Part shown: positions 26,248-35,514 of the stretch, piece after piece
How positions within the stretch are numbered: the stretch's first letter is position 1
Layout of the letters: each line of letters begins with the position of its first letter
Source of the DNA: Chitinophaga filiformis
Lineage (GTDB): Bacteria; Bacteroidota; Bacteroidia; Chitinophagales; Chitinophagaceae
Reading direction: 5' to 3'
Assembly (NCBI RefSeq): GCF_900102545.1
Contig: NZ_FNBN01000013.1
Span: forward strand, 1 to 64,000
Length of the DNA stretch: 64,000 bases
Position numbers and translations under genes: made by a program
The notes under the pieces: generated by a model
The model's database searches: none
What the model was told of the DNA's origin: nothing
What the model saw: only the letters and a program-made list of their open reading frames with translations

Positions 26248-26820
26248 ATGAAACCATTAACCTTGCACAAGCTGCTGCCTGCGATATTTTTCTGCCTGGC
26301 CGTCACACAGGGATACTCGCAGGATCGCCTCAAGACATTTAAAGACAGCTCCGGCATCAGCCTGTATACCATTTACCGGGGCGACACATTGCTCATTCAA
26401 TGTGATACCGCATTTATATTGAACAGGGCGACCTTCCACATCTACAAGAATTACTATGATAAAGTCCGCCTGAAAAGTACTTCTTTCCAGGGTATTATGG
26501 ATAGTTATGAAAGTATGATACACCAACAGGACACTATGCTGAAACAGAAAGAGTTCTATTACCAGCAACTGAAACAGCAGTTCGACTCCCTGTCGGGCAG
26601 CTCCCTCGCTTTTATGGATAGAACCAGCATAAGCCTGAAAGGTATCTCAGCGTCCCTGGATAAAGCTACTACCAGCCTGGTAGAGACACAAAAGCTCCTG
26701 GAAGATTCCCGTAAGATGCTGGAAGACGAACGCAGGAAACGCAATTCCAGGGCCCTGAAATTCGGTATCGGCGGAGCAGTGATAGGAGCACTTGTCGCAG
26801 CGCTGATAGCCGGCAATTAG
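26248..26820 (+). CDS. Exported coiled-coil protein with C-terminal membrane helix
   Basis: A 190-residue protein with signal peptide (MKPLTLHKLLPAIFFCLAVTQGYSQ). A small N-terminal domain (25-80) precedes a long coiled coil (about 88-168; KQKEFYYQQLKQQFDSLSGS). A C-terminal glycine-zipper helix (FGIGGAVIGALVAALIAG) follows, close to a basic RRKRNSR stretch. The topology suggests an envelope protein anchored at its C terminus. The gene is 15 bases after the preceding coiled-coil gene. Family and function are unknown. Confidence 0.75.
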   Translation: MKPLTLHKLLPAIFFCLAVTQGYSQDRLKTFKDSSGISLYTIYRGDTLLIQCDTAFILNRATFHIYKNYYDKVRLKSTSFQGIMDSYESMIHQQDTMLKQKEFYYQQLKQQFDSLSGSSLAFMDRTSISLKGISASLDKATTSLVETQKLLEDSRKMLEDERRKRNSRALKFGIGGAVIGALVAALIAGN

Positions 26821-26878
26821 GGCTCCCAGCCTTATTAAATGACATTTTTAGTTATCTTGCCTCATTCATATACCGGGG

Positions 26879-27760
26879 ATGAAGGCTATTTCCACATATA
26901 ACATCTCAAAACTATTAGATGTCTTTTCACAGGCAGCCAGGCGTGATGATTTTCTTTTTATAGGAGAAGAAAACTATACACCTTCTATCGAAGAACCTTT
27001 CAGAACAGATACGTATGCCATAGTATTTCTGAAAGAGGGACAGGTAGGCATCACTGTTGGATTGACTGCGGGTGTTGTGACCGGTCCTGCCCTGATAACA
27101 ATCGGACCATACATCATCCGTAGCGTCCATAAGGTGGAAAACAATCCCCGCCTGGACCTGATCTTTTTCAAGGAAAGCTTCTTCCTGGAAAACCAGGCCA
27201 ATATTTACTACCTTTTGAAGTACGGCTTTTTTGACAATGAAGATTCACATGTAATTCCCCTGTCGAACGAAAATGTACAGCGCTTCTCCGCCATCTATGA
27301 CCTGCTGCGTGCTACCATCCAGGAAGGGCATCCTCATACAAACGATATTGTCAGAAGTTACCTGAACATCCTGCTCTGTGAAACAGACGCCGCTGCCGCC
27401 CGTTTAAAAGAAGCGGATCCGGAGCCCTCCGCCAGAGCACATCCCCTACTGGCCAATTTTAAGACGCTGCTGTCGAAAGAGGTCTTACAGCAACACTCAG
27501 TCAGATTCTACGCATCCCATCTGAATGTAACGCCCAAATACCTTTCAGAGGTCATAAAAGAACAAACCGGGAGAACTGCAGGAGAATGGATAGATCAAAC
27601 CCTGATCCTTGAGGCCAAAGTATTGCTCCAGCGAAAAGACCTGAGCATCTCCCAGATAAGCGATCTGCTCCATTTCTCTGACCAATCCGTGTTCGGTAAG
27701 TTCTTTAAGGTAAATACCGGCATGTCACCTCTCACCTACCGGAACGCTCTCACCGAATAA
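26879..27760 (+). CDS. AraC-family transcriptional regulator
   Basis: A 293-residue regulator with an N-terminal cupin-like domain (about 20-150; FLKEGQVGITVG) and a C-terminal AraC double helix-turn-helix (about 195-290; VRFYASHLNVTPKYLSEVIK, then SISQISDLLHFSDQSVFGKF and GMSPLTYR). This is a common Bacteroidota type. It lies 58 bases after the coiled-coil pair and 140 bases before a TetR gene; no certain target can be named. Confidence 0.93.
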   Translation: MKAISTYNISKLLDVFSQAARRDDFLFIGEENYTPSIEEPFRTDTYAIVFLKEGQVGITVGLTAGVVTGPALITIGPYIIRSVHKVENNPRLDLIFFKESFFLENQANIYYLLKYGFFDNEDSHVIPLSNENVQRFSAIYDLLRATIQEGHPHTNDIVRSYLNILLCETDAAAARLKEADPEPSARAHPLLANFKTLLSKEVLQQHSVRFYASHLNVTPKYLSEVIKEQTGRTAGEWIDQTLILEAKVLLQRKDLSISQISDLLHFSDQSVFGKFFKVNTGMSPLTYRNALTE

Positions 27761-27899
27761 CAGTTCCTGTTCCCGGACCTAAACAACGGAAAAAACAACC
27801 AATCCCTCCTCTTAACAGTAAAAACGACGAATAACTCCGTCTTTCTGCCCTTTCCCCGCGCCCTGATCTGTATGACCTTTGTCCTGACAATCACAGATC

Positions 27900-28562
27900 A
27901 TGAAAGAGCAGAAAAATCGTATTAAAGACTTACTCATCCTCACAGCAGAAGTGATGTTTGCAGAAAATGGTTATGAGGGAACAACCGTCAGAGATATTGC
28001 TGCCAAAGCAGGGATCAACCCTGCCCTTATATATTATCATTTTGAGTCGAAAGAACATCTGTACAGATCTATATTTGAACTAAGGCTTCGCCTGCTGACA
28101 GATTCACTCAACGCATTGCCGGTAAATGCAACGGCCAGCAGCTTTGAAAGGCTGCTTAGTTACGTAACGATTTACATCGCCGGTATCAGGGACAATTTCT
28201 ATTTCTATCGTATTCTGAACAGTGAGATATTCTCCTTCCGGAACCACTCTTTTAAGACGGCGATCCTGGATACGGTGAAAGCCAGTGCTGACATATTCCG
28301 GAAGGTAGTAAAGACTGGCATCGCCGGGAATGAATTCCGCAATATTGACACAGACCTCTTTTTAATGACACTATTCCATCTGTTGCACCAGATCATTGGC
28401 AGGTCTCCCCTTGCCGGCGAGCTGCTCAACCTGGAAGAAATAACGGAAGAACAGATAAATGGACGTATCAAGAACTTTATCTGTCATCAACTCTGTCTGC
28501 CTGTACATCCATGTAACAACAGCCATAATAAAAGCATCAATTACCATGAAAAGTATAATTAA
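27900..28562 (+). CDS. TetR-family regulator of an efflux operon
   Basis: A 220-residue repressor-like protein. The helix-turn-helix is at about 10-55 (GTTVRDIAAKAGINPALIYY, then HFESKEHLY), with an all-helical ligand domain behind it. The last codons overlap the TolC-like gene start by 17 bases, so regulator and pump form one operon. As in similar operons, it probably represses its own transcription until a toxic compound binds. Confidence 0.94.
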   Translation: MKEQKNRIKDLLILTAEVMFAENGYEGTTVRDIAAKAGINPALIYYHFESKEHLYRSIFELRLRLLTDSLNALPVNATASSFERLLSYVTIYIAGIRDNFYFYRILNSEIFSFRNHSFKTAILDTVKASADIFRKVVKTGIAGNEFRNIDTDLFLMTLFHLLHQIIGRSPLAGELLNLEEITEEQINGRIKNFICHQLCLPVHPCNNSHNKSINYHEKYN

Positions 28563-29871
28563 ACAGGCGCTCACCGCCCTGTCAGCGATCCTTTTGTCCT
28601 TGCCCTCATCTGCGCAGGATTCCATTTATAAGATGTCCCTGCAGGATGTATTACAGCTGGCAAAACAGAAGAACAAACAGATCAGCATTTCACAAACGGA
28701 AGAAGATGCTGTAAATGCAGAACTCAGGGATGCACAGATCAGCAAACTTCCCCAGGTAAATATAAATGGCAGTTATCAGCGCTTCAGTAAAGTGACACTT
28801 TATGATGGCGGCCTGTCCGACGGACATAGCATCTCCCGCCCTCCAACACCTAACAGTGCAGCCCTGGGCATGGACGCCGCTGTCACCCTCTTTGCCGGTG
28901 GCAGACAAAATGCCGCCATCAGGGAACAGGAAATCAGGAAAGATCTTGCCTCCCTGAATACACTCGACCTGTCTGGCAATATCTTCCTTCAGGCAATATC
29001 CGCCTATCTCAATATCATACGCCTGCAGGAACAGGATACAGTGATCATTGAACAGATAAGACGTGCAGAAACACGTTATAAAAATATAGAAGCACTATTC
29101 CGCAATCAGCGAGTGACAAGAAGTGACCTGCTGAGAGCAAAGCTTATACTGGATAATCAGAAATTAAGCCGTGAACAGAACGAGAATGATCTTGCCATAG
29201 CTACCTCAAGGCTGAATGTATTACTGGATCTGCCACGGCATACACAAATTATTCCAACGGATTCTGTAAGTGGTGATAAACCTGCAACAGCCTCACTTAC
29301 AAGCCTGGTCGATAATGTAAAGGAAACCTCCTATGCAGTACTAAGATCTCAGCAGCAGCAGAAATTGCAGGAAAACAGGCTAAAAGCCATCAGAGGAGCT
29401 TACCTGCCTACCTTACAGGCATTTTCCGCTTATGGTGTGAATTACCCCAACAACCTTGTTTTTCCACCTGTAGATCAGGCATACTCAGTTGGATTCATTG
29501 GCTTAAGAGCCCAATATAACCTCTCTTCCTTATATCATAACAGGAACAAGGAAAAAGCCGCAAAGCTTCGTCTGAATGCCTTACAAACACAGGAATCGGC
29601 TATCAGGGATAATGTTGCAGATGAAGCCAATTCCCTGTACATCAAATACAGCGAATCACTTGACAGGATAAGCGTCGCCGAATCTTCTATAGAACAGGCC
29701 AGCGCCAACTACAAGATCGTAAGCGCCAAGTACTTCAATCAGCTTGCACTGCTGACGGATCTGCTGGATGCAGACAATCTTTACCTGGAATCAAAATATA
29801 ATCTTATTAAATCCCAGACAGACGCACTGGCCTTTTATTACAGATTACTATACACAAGCGGTAAACTCTGA
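28546..29871 (+). CDS. TolC-family outer-membrane efflux protein
   Basis: A 441-residue protein with a signal peptide (MKSIIKQALTALSAILLSLPSSAQ) and the two-fold repeated helical-barrel layout of outer-membrane efflux proteins (roughly 30-210 and 240-435). It would form the exit duct for the pump encoded by the next two genes. I chose ATG 28546, just ahead of the signal peptide; the longer frame from 28459 runs inside the TetR gene. Confidence 0.93.
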   Translation: MKSIIKQALTALSAILLSLPSSAQDSIYKMSLQDVLQLAKQKNKQISISQTEEDAVNAELRDAQISKLPQVNINGSYQRFSKVTLYDGGLSDGHSISRPPTPNSAALGMDAAVTLFAGGRQNAAIREQEIRKDLASLNTLDLSGNIFLQAISAYLNIIRLQEQDTVIIEQIRRAETRYKNIEALFRNQRVTRSDLLRAKLILDNQKLSREQNENDLAIATSRLNVLLDLPRHTQIIPTDSVSGDKPATASLTSLVDNVKETSYAVLRSQQQQKLQENRLKAIRGAYLPTLQAFSAYGVNYPNNLVFPPVDQAYSVGFIGLRAQYNLSSLYHNRNKEKAAKLRLNALQTQESAIRDNVADEANSLYIKYSESLDRISVAESSIEQASANYKIVSAKYFNQLALLTDLLDADNLYLESKYNLIKSQTDALAFYYRLLYTSGKL

Positions 29872-29907
29872 TCAGATCAATTGTACAATTCTTAAACCTT
29901 TCCCGAT

Positions 29908-30951
29908 ATGTCACAAGCAAACAATACAACCGGAAAAAAGATCAGCCAGATGATAATGACATCTCTAGCAGTTATTATTATCCTGATCGCTGTTATCTAT
30001 TTCTATAAAATGTTCAACAGATCACGACACGTTGAAGAGACCAACGATGCGCAAGTGGAGGCGTATATCAACCCGGTATCGGCAAGAGCTGCAGGTTATA
30101 TTCAGCAGATATTATTTGAAGAAAACCAATGGGTAAATAAGGGAGACACCCTCGTGATTCTCGATGACCGTGAATACAGGAACAAAGTACAGGAGGCCGA
30201 AGCCGCCTTACAGGATTCACACGCGCAGGAACTGGTACTGGATGCCAGTATCTCGGCAGCACAATCAGGTACCTATATCAACAAAGACCAGATCTCTTCC
30301 GCACAGGCCAGACTATGGCAACAGCAACAGGATATCAAAAGATATGAGAACCTGATAAAGGAAGAAGCGGCTACCGGTCAGGAGTACGAACAGGTAAAGG
30401 CACGATATGATGTAGCGATGAGTGATCTCAACGCTGCCAACAATACACTCAAAACCAGCTATTCAAAAATTGAAGAACTGAGAAGCAGAAAAAGCCTGCT
30501 GGCGGCAGACCTGAAAAGGAAACAAACGCAACTGGATTTTGCCCGCATCAATCTTGGATACACTGTGATCATTGCTCCATATAGCGGACGCCTGGGCAGA
30601 AAGGTCATCCAGGAGGGACAGCAGATTCAGGCCGGACAACCACTGGTTTCCATCGTCAATGAAAACAGTAAATGGGTGACCGCCAACTTCAAGGAAACAC
30701 AGATGTCGGCCATGCAGGAAGGTAAGCTTGTGGACATAACAATTGATGCTATTCCGGGCAAAGTGTTCAAAGGTAAAATAGTCTCTATCTCTCCAAGTAC
30801 CGGCGCTAAGTTTTCCTTATTACCTCCGGATAATTCAACAGGCAACTTTGTAAAGATCGCGCAACGTATTCCTGTAAAAATAGCATTTATTGATACCACA
30901 CTTGCTGATGTCAGAGTTGGTATGAATGCAGTCATCATCGTTAAAAAATAG
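29908..30951 (+). CDS. HlyD/EmrA-type membrane fusion protein
   Basis: A 347-residue periplasmic adaptor. It has an N-terminal membrane helix (about 13-32), a biotinyl-lipoyl-like half (AYINPVSARAAGYIQQILFE), a long helical hairpin (about 85-210), the second lipoyl half (YTVIIAPYSGRLGRKVIQEG) and a C-terminal beta-barrel. It matches EmrA-like adaptors that pair with 14-helix MFS exporters, as the next gene confirms. Confidence 0.95.
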   Translation: MSQANNTTGKKISQMIMTSLAVIIILIAVIYFYKMFNRSRHVEETNDAQVEAYINPVSARAAGYIQQILFEENQWVNKGDTLVILDDREYRNKVQEAEAALQDSHAQELVLDASISAAQSGTYINKDQISSAQARLWQQQQDIKRYENLIKEEAATGQEYEQVKARYDVAMSDLNAANNTLKTSYSKIEELRSRKSLLAADLKRKQTQLDFARINLGYTVIIAPYSGRLGRKVIQEGQQIQAGQPLVSIVNENSKWVTANFKETQMSAMQEGKLVDITIDAIPGKVFKGKIVSISPSTGAKFSLLPPDNSTGNFVKIAQRIPVKIAFIDTTLADVRVGMNAVIIVKK

Positions 30952-30955
30952 CATC

Positions 30956-32554
30956 ATGAACGCACCGGACTTTTTCAAACCATGGGCGAAAAAAAGAAAG
31001 GGGTTTATCTGGATAGGCCTCTTCCTTGTTCTCCTCTCTGGCATTGTCCAATTCGGGCTCTATGCACTTAACCAGAACTATGTGGTAAGCCACTTTGGTG
31101 CGCAGCCGGAAGACGTCAGCCTGTCCCTGCAACTGACCTATGTAGGCATCCTGGCCATTCTGCCCATCCAGTTCAGGTTTCTGCGCTACTTTGAAAGAAG
31201 GTCCTATATGCTCTTCATTATTATTGCCGGTATTCTGCTCAGCATAGCCTGTCTGTACACTACAGATATCTTTGTCTTTATGGGCCTTCGACTGATGATA
31301 GGAATTGTAGTAGCCTGTATAGCGGGATCTGTTCTGACACTGTATTTTGCCAGCCTGCCTCCTGCAAAAGCTACTGCCATAGGCTCCACGATCTTTTATA
31401 CAACGATCCTGGCTAATACGGTCATCATAGGCATATTGAGCGCCTGGGTCACAGATAATTATGACTGGCCTTCTATCTATAAATACCTGATAGCTTTCCA
31501 GGTTCTGGCGCTGCTTATTGTACTACTGTTGCTGAATCCCGGTACCGGTATGAAAAGATACCCTTTGTACCAGATAGACTGGTTCGGGTTTGTAGCAATG
31601 CTATCTACCGGGATCAGCCTGGCATATGCCTTTATCTATGGACCTAAATACTACTGGTTTACAGATTCGCGTATCGTATTGTCCGTCTTCATTGCAACGA
31701 TGAGCATCGGAATATTGTATTACCGTCAGACAACGCTAAAGAGGCCATATCTCGATCCGGCAGTGTTTAAATCGAAACAGTTCATTACCGGCTTGCTGAT
31801 ACTGGTAGTATACTTTGGAGCAAAAGACAGCATTAACCTGATTTACGGATATTGTGCTACTGTGCTGAGATGGGACACATATAAAATTATGTGGCTGGCA
31901 GCATTTAACTTCTCAGCTATACTCATTTGTACTATCATAGCACTATTGATGCTTAGCAGGAAAGTACCATTTCGTGTGATGTTTATACTTGGACTAACAT
32001 CGCTGGCTATTTATCATAGCTGGATGTATATCACCTTTACGCCGGATATCGCTTTCTTTGATCTTGCCTGGCCTGTTTTCTTCCAGGGCGCAGCATCAGG
32101 TTTTCTCTTTGTGCCTGTTGTTATTTACGCCGTTTCCGGTTTACCGGCATCCACAGGTTTTACCGGCATCAGTCTTGCTGCCATATCAAGGTTTATCACC
32201 GGCCTGAATAGTGCCGCCGGATTTTACACCCTGCAATTGTACTTTAACCAATTCAACAGGGAAAAATTCCTGCGTCACGTAACCAATGTGGATGACAATT
32301 TTTCACAAAGGTTCAATCAATTTGTACAATTGTTCCGTTCCAAAGGATTCAGTGCTGATCAGGCAAATGCCCTGGCAAATACCAATATCAACAGAGCGCT
32401 TATAGTACAATCCCAGTTAATGACCAATATGTATGTATTCAAGTTGATGTTCATTGTTTCGGTAACATTGTTGTTATTGATAATAATAGGGCCATTCTTC
32501 AACAAAGCCTTCCGTGCGCTGTTTAATGTTAAAAAAGTACCTGCTTTGAAGTGA
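30956..32554 (+). CDS. MFS drug exporter, DHA2/EmrB-like
   Basis: A 532-residue inner-membrane transporter with about 14 hydrophobic helices, matching the DHA2 (EmrB) branch of the major facilitator superfamily. The start at ATG 30956 lies four bases after the adaptor stop. The loop between helices 2 and 3 is FRYFERRSYML, a basic stretch of the MFS type. With the adaptor and TolC protein it should form a tripartite proton-driven exporter for hydrophobic toxins. The substrate is unknown. Confidence 0.9.
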   Translation: MNAPDFFKPWAKKRKGFIWIGLFLVLLSGIVQFGLYALNQNYVVSHFGAQPEDVSLSLQLTYVGILAILPIQFRFLRYFERRSYMLFIIIAGILLSIACLYTTDIFVFMGLRLMIGIVVACIAGSVLTLYFASLPPAKATAIGSTIFYTTILANTVIIGILSAWVTDNYDWPSIYKYLIAFQVLALLIVLLLLNPGTGMKRYPLYQIDWFGFVAMLSTGISLAYAFIYGPKYYWFTDSRIVLSVFIATMSIGILYYRQTTLKRPYLDPAVFKSKQFITGLLILVVYFGAKDSINLIYGYCATVLRWDTYKIMWLAAFNFSAILICTIIALLMLSRKVPFRVMFILGLTSLAIYHSWMYITFTPDIAFFDLAWPVFFQGAASGFLFVPVVIYAVSGLPASTGFTGISLAAISRFITGLNSAAGFYTLQLYFNQFNREKFLRHVTNVDDNFSQRFNQFVQLFRSKGFSADQANALANTNINRALIVQSQLMTNMYVFKLMFIVSVTLLLLIIIGPFFNKAFRALFNVKKVPALK

Positions 32555-32648
32555 GTAAGCGGGTATATCGTGGAATTATTTCTTAATCCAGGATAAGATT
32601 TCGGGGAATAATAACATCGATCTTTATTCTATTAAATTATTTAACGCA

Positions 32649-33083
32649 ATGAATACCAATACCATTAATTTCTCCCAGCTATTTCTGAGGCTTGCCTTAG
32701 CAGCATCATTGCTATCTGCCGTGGCAGACAGGCTGGGGATATGGGGCCCTCCGGGAACAGTAAATGTGTCCTGGGGCAACTGGGAAAACTTTCTCGCCTA
32801 TTCCAATAAACTGAACTTTTATGTATCTCCCCAGATAGGCAACATCCTGGCCATCCTGGCCACCGTGCTGGAGGTTATTTTCGGAGTGATGTTCCTGATA
32901 GGTTATAAAACCAGACTGGCATCATGGGGCACCTTCCTGCTGATGGTGATCTTTGCATTAAGTATGACTGTTGCATTGGGGGTTAAACCGCCATTATCCT
33001 ATTCTGTATGGACAACAGCAGGAGCAGCAGCGTTGCTGGGATCCATCAACAGATATAAATGGAGCATTGATAACCTGAAATAA
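32649..33083 (+). CDS. DoxX-family membrane protein
   Basis: A 144-residue protein with four predicted helices. DoxX-like features are QLFLRLALAASLLSAVADRL at the start and VLEVIFGVMFLIGYKTRLAS in helix 3. Members are linked to redox or sulfur metabolism in some organisms but are mostly uncharacterised. It is probably a single-gene unit that ends at the terminator at 33111-33144. Confidence 0.82.
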   Translation: MNTNTINFSQLFLRLALAASLLSAVADRLGIWGPPGTVNVSWGNWENFLAYSNKLNFYVSPQIGNILAILATVLEVIFGVMFLIGYKTRLASWGTFLLMVIFALSMTVALGVKPPLSYSVWTTAGAAALLGSINRYKWSIDNLK

Positions 33084-33110
33084 AGAAGCTCGTTCCTCTT
33101 GTTTAGTTAC

Positions 33111-33144
33111 AAGCCTGCCTTTTAGTTTTAAGGCAGGCTTTTTT
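33111..33144 (+). terminator. Intrinsic terminator after DoxX gene
   Basis: An 11-base perfect stem (AAGCCTGCCTT at 33111-33121, complement at 33130-33140) followed by a T-run. Confidence 0.88.
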
Positions 33145-33206
33145 GCATAAATTTTCCCTGAAACTAAAAATAGTACTGCTTTTTCCAATAATATTTCTAT
33201 ATTTAC

Positions 33207-33230
33207 GTAACCAGTTACATAATTAATTAC
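33207..33230 (+). promoter_or_regulatory. Candidate operator of the MarR-GNAT gene
   Basis: The palindrome GTAAC-CA-GTTAC (33207-33218) is followed by ATAATTAATTAC, which repeats the GTAATTAATTAT theme. It ends 16 bases before the ATG at 33246 and sits just after a near-consensus -7 box (TATATTTA), so a bound regulator would block transcription. Autoregulation by the MarR domain is inferred. Confidence 0.45.
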
Positions 33231-33245
33231 ATAAACAGTCGAGCT

Positions 33246-34196
33246 ATGAGTTTCTTTGATACTGTGGGCAAGTTTGCCGTAGGAAGCAGGTTACGCTTAT
33301 TGACGGAAAAAATAACAGAAGATGCCGCGCAGATTTACAACATGTATGGTATAGATATGAACCCCAAATGGTTTCCTGTATTTTATGTACTGTCGCGCGG
33401 CGAAGCTATGACCATTACCGCCATTGCCAAAGAGATAGGACACTCCCACCCTTCCGTGAGTAAGATTATCAGTGAGATGGTGGATAAAGGCCTTGTAAAA
33501 GAGAAAAAAGACAAAACTGACGGTCGTCGGAATATGGTCAGCCTTTCTCCCAAAGGCAAAGAGATCACCGGCAAAATAGAAGAGCAATATACCGACGTAA
33601 GGAATGCCATCGAAGCCATTTCTGCCAATACCAGGCACGACCTCTGGAACGCTATTGCAGAATGGGAGTTCCTACTGGAACAAAAGAGTCTTTTGCGCTG
33701 GGTGCAGGAACAGAAAAAGGAAAGAGAGAGCCGGAAGGTGAAGATCGTTGATTATCAACCGGCGTATCAGCAGGCGTTTAAAGACCTCAACGTAGAATGG
33801 ATCTCTACCTATTTCAGGATGGAAGAGGCCGACTACAAAGCGCTGGATCATCCCCAGGAATACATACTGGATAACGGCGGACATATCCTCGTTGCTTTAT
33901 ATGACGATGTGCCCATGGGTGTATGTGCCCTTATCAAAATGAAAGATCCTGAATACGACTACGAACTGGCTAAAATGGCCGTGTCTCCGGCCGCTCAGGG
34001 TAAGAGCATTGGCTGGTTGCTGGGCAATGCCATCTTAGAAAAAGCAAGAGCATTAGGTGCGAAAAAGGTATACCTGGAGAGCAATACTGTGCTAAAGCCT
34101 GCGATTAATCTGTATCACAAATTAGGGTTTGAAAAGATAGTAGGACATCCTTCTCCCTACGAAAGATGTAATATACAAATGGAACGTGTGCTTTGA
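33246..34196 (+). CDS. MarR regulator fused to a GNAT acetyltransferase
   Basis: A 316-residue fusion. Residues 1-150 are a MarR winged helix (ITAIAKEIGHSHPSVSKIIS, then DKTDGRRNMVSLSPKG at the wing). Residues 160-316 are a GNAT acetyltransferase with the acetyl-CoA loop region AVSPAAQGKSIGWLLGNAI and LESNTVLKPAINLYHKLGF. This fusion is known in several Bacteroidota. It may link transcription control to acetylation of a small molecule. The proposed operator just upstream fits autoregulation. Confidence 0.94.
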   Translation: MSFFDTVGKFAVGSRLRLLTEKITEDAAQIYNMYGIDMNPKWFPVFYVLSRGEAMTITAIAKEIGHSHPSVSKIISEMVDKGLVKEKKDKTDGRRNMVSLSPKGKEITGKIEEQYTDVRNAIEAISANTRHDLWNAIAEWEFLLEQKSLLRWVQEQKKERESRKVKIVDYQPAYQQAFKDLNVEWISTYFRMEEADYKALDHPQEYILDNGGHILVALYDDVPMGVCALIKMKDPEYDYELAKMAVSPAAQGKSIGWLLGNAILEKARALGAKKVYLESNTVLKPAINLYHKLGFEKIVGHPSPYERCNIQMERVL

Positions 34197-34214
34197 CATC
34201 GTCATTCTAAAACA

Positions 34215-34303
34215 TACGCTCGGGTAGGAGCGCCATGATTGTCGCCCCGGGTTTCAACCTGGGGTGGCGTCATGGAACCTCCGCAAACTATAATTTGTAG
34301 TTT
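34215..34303. repeat. Palindromic element between genes
   Basis: An imperfect palindrome around GCCCCGGGTTTCAACCTGGGG (34234-34262, flanked by CCATGA and TCATGG) is followed by an 8-base stem GCAAACTA/TAGTTTGC (34281-34303). The GC-rich part resembles the GGGTTGCACCCCG motif in the repeat cluster at the left end of the window. It may be a small interspersed element. Confidence 0.45.
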
Positions 34304-34328
34304 GCCCTGTATCTTGTATTTTTCCCCC

Positions 34329-35399
34329 ATGCAACGTAACAGAATCCTACTCTATGGAGCCAATGGTTATACCGGAGAACTGATTGCCCGGTATGCCGGT
34401 CAATACGGCTTGACACCTATCCTTGCCGGCAGAAAAAAGACTGCTATTGAGGCCCTTGCCAAAGAGCTCAACCTCGATTTCCGCATTATCGAACTGGATG
34501 ATAGTACCGGCTTAAAAGCTGCCCTGGAAGATATCGCTCTGGTTATACAGGCCGCGGGCCCTTATCATATCACCGCTCAACCGATGATAGACGCCTGCAT
34601 AGCCACCAATACGCATTACATTGACCTTAACGGCGACCTCGATGTATTTGAGTTACTGCATAAATATGATCAGCAGGCTAAAGCAAAAGATATTATGATA
34701 TTGCCCGGCGCCGGTTTTGACGTTGTACCGACGGACTGCCTGGCATTATATCTGAAACAGCAATTGCCGGATGCCGACCATCTGACAATCGCTTTCGCTG
34801 TTATCGGCAGTGCCTTATCACGTGGTACATCCATCAGCACCTTACATAAACTGGGTACACCCGGCGCTACCCGTAAAAATGGACAGATCGCATATGAGCC
34901 TATGGGAAAGAGAGGTATGTCTGTCAAATTCCCGGGGCATCAACAGCCGGTATTTGTAATGAGTATTCCCTGGGGAGATATCAGTACTGCTTACTTCTCC
35001 ACCGGCATACCCAATATCACGACATATACTGCCATTAACAAGGCAGCCTGGTATTTCCTGAAAGCCCAGTCTTTATTTAACTGGCTGTTAAAAACATCCT
35101 TCCTCAGAGGCATTCTGATGGGCATCTTTAAAATGCAATCTGCCGGCCCAAATCAGGCGGTTCGCGATAAAGCAGTGAGTCATATCTGGGGTAAGGTCAC
35201 AAATGCAAAAGGAGCGTCCATAGAAGCCACTATGGAGACACCGGAGGCATACTCGCTGACAGCCTATGCGATACTGGTTATTGCAAAGAAAATTATAAAC
35301 GGTGATTATAAGCCGGGGTATCAAACACCTGCCAGTGCTTATGGCCCTGATCTGGTTATGGAGATTCCGGAAGTAAAACGGGCGCTCATACAGAAATGA
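34329..35399 (+). CDS. Saccharopine-dehydrogenase-like oxidoreductase
   Basis: A 356-residue protein with an N-terminal Rossmann fold (YGANGYTGELIARYAGQYG from about residue 8, with AGRKK after strand 2). VIQAAGPYHITAQPMIDACI and HYIDLNGD are typical of the saccharopine dehydrogenase/trans-acting enoyl reductase-like group. The C-terminal part is poorly characterised. The substrate is unknown. The chosen start ATG 34329 directly precedes the Rossmann strand; the longer frame covers the palindromic element. It ends at the terminator at 35401. Confidence 0.85.
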   Translation: MQRNRILLYGANGYTGELIARYAGQYGLTPILAGRKKTAIEALAKELNLDFRIIELDDSTGLKAALEDIALVIQAAGPYHITAQPMIDACIATNTHYIDLNGDLDVFELLHKYDQQAKAKDIMILPGAGFDVVPTDCLALYLKQQLPDADHLTIAFAVIGSALSRGTSISTLHKLGTPGATRKNGQIAYEPMGKRGMSVKFPGHQQPVFVMSIPWGDISTAYFSTGIPNITTYTAINKAAWYFLKAQSLFNWLLKTSFLRGILMGIFKMQSAGPNQAVRDKAVSHIWGKVTNAKGASIEATMETPEAYSLTAYAILVIAKKIINGDYKPGYQTPASAYGPDLVMEIPEVKRALIQK

Positions 35400-35400
35400 A

Positions 35401-35439
35401 AAAGAGGTGTATCAAAGATCTGATACACCTCTTTTTTTT
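35401..35439 (+). terminator. Intrinsic terminator
   Basis: A perfect 14-base stem (AAAGAGGTGTATCA at 35401-35414, complement at 35421-35434), a 6-base loop and a T-run, directly after the saccharopine-dehydrogenase-like gene. Confidence 0.92.
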
Positions 35440-35514
35440 GACACCTGATGAAAGCTTCTCATCGTTTAAACAACTCCCGGAGCTTCCATTTATTCCTGAT
35501 ACATCTTCTAAGCA

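Noticed and set aside
30956..32554. HlyD-MFS pair as a type I secretion system
   Set aside because: The exporter is a 14-helix MFS, not an ABC ATPase, so it is an Emr-type drug pump.
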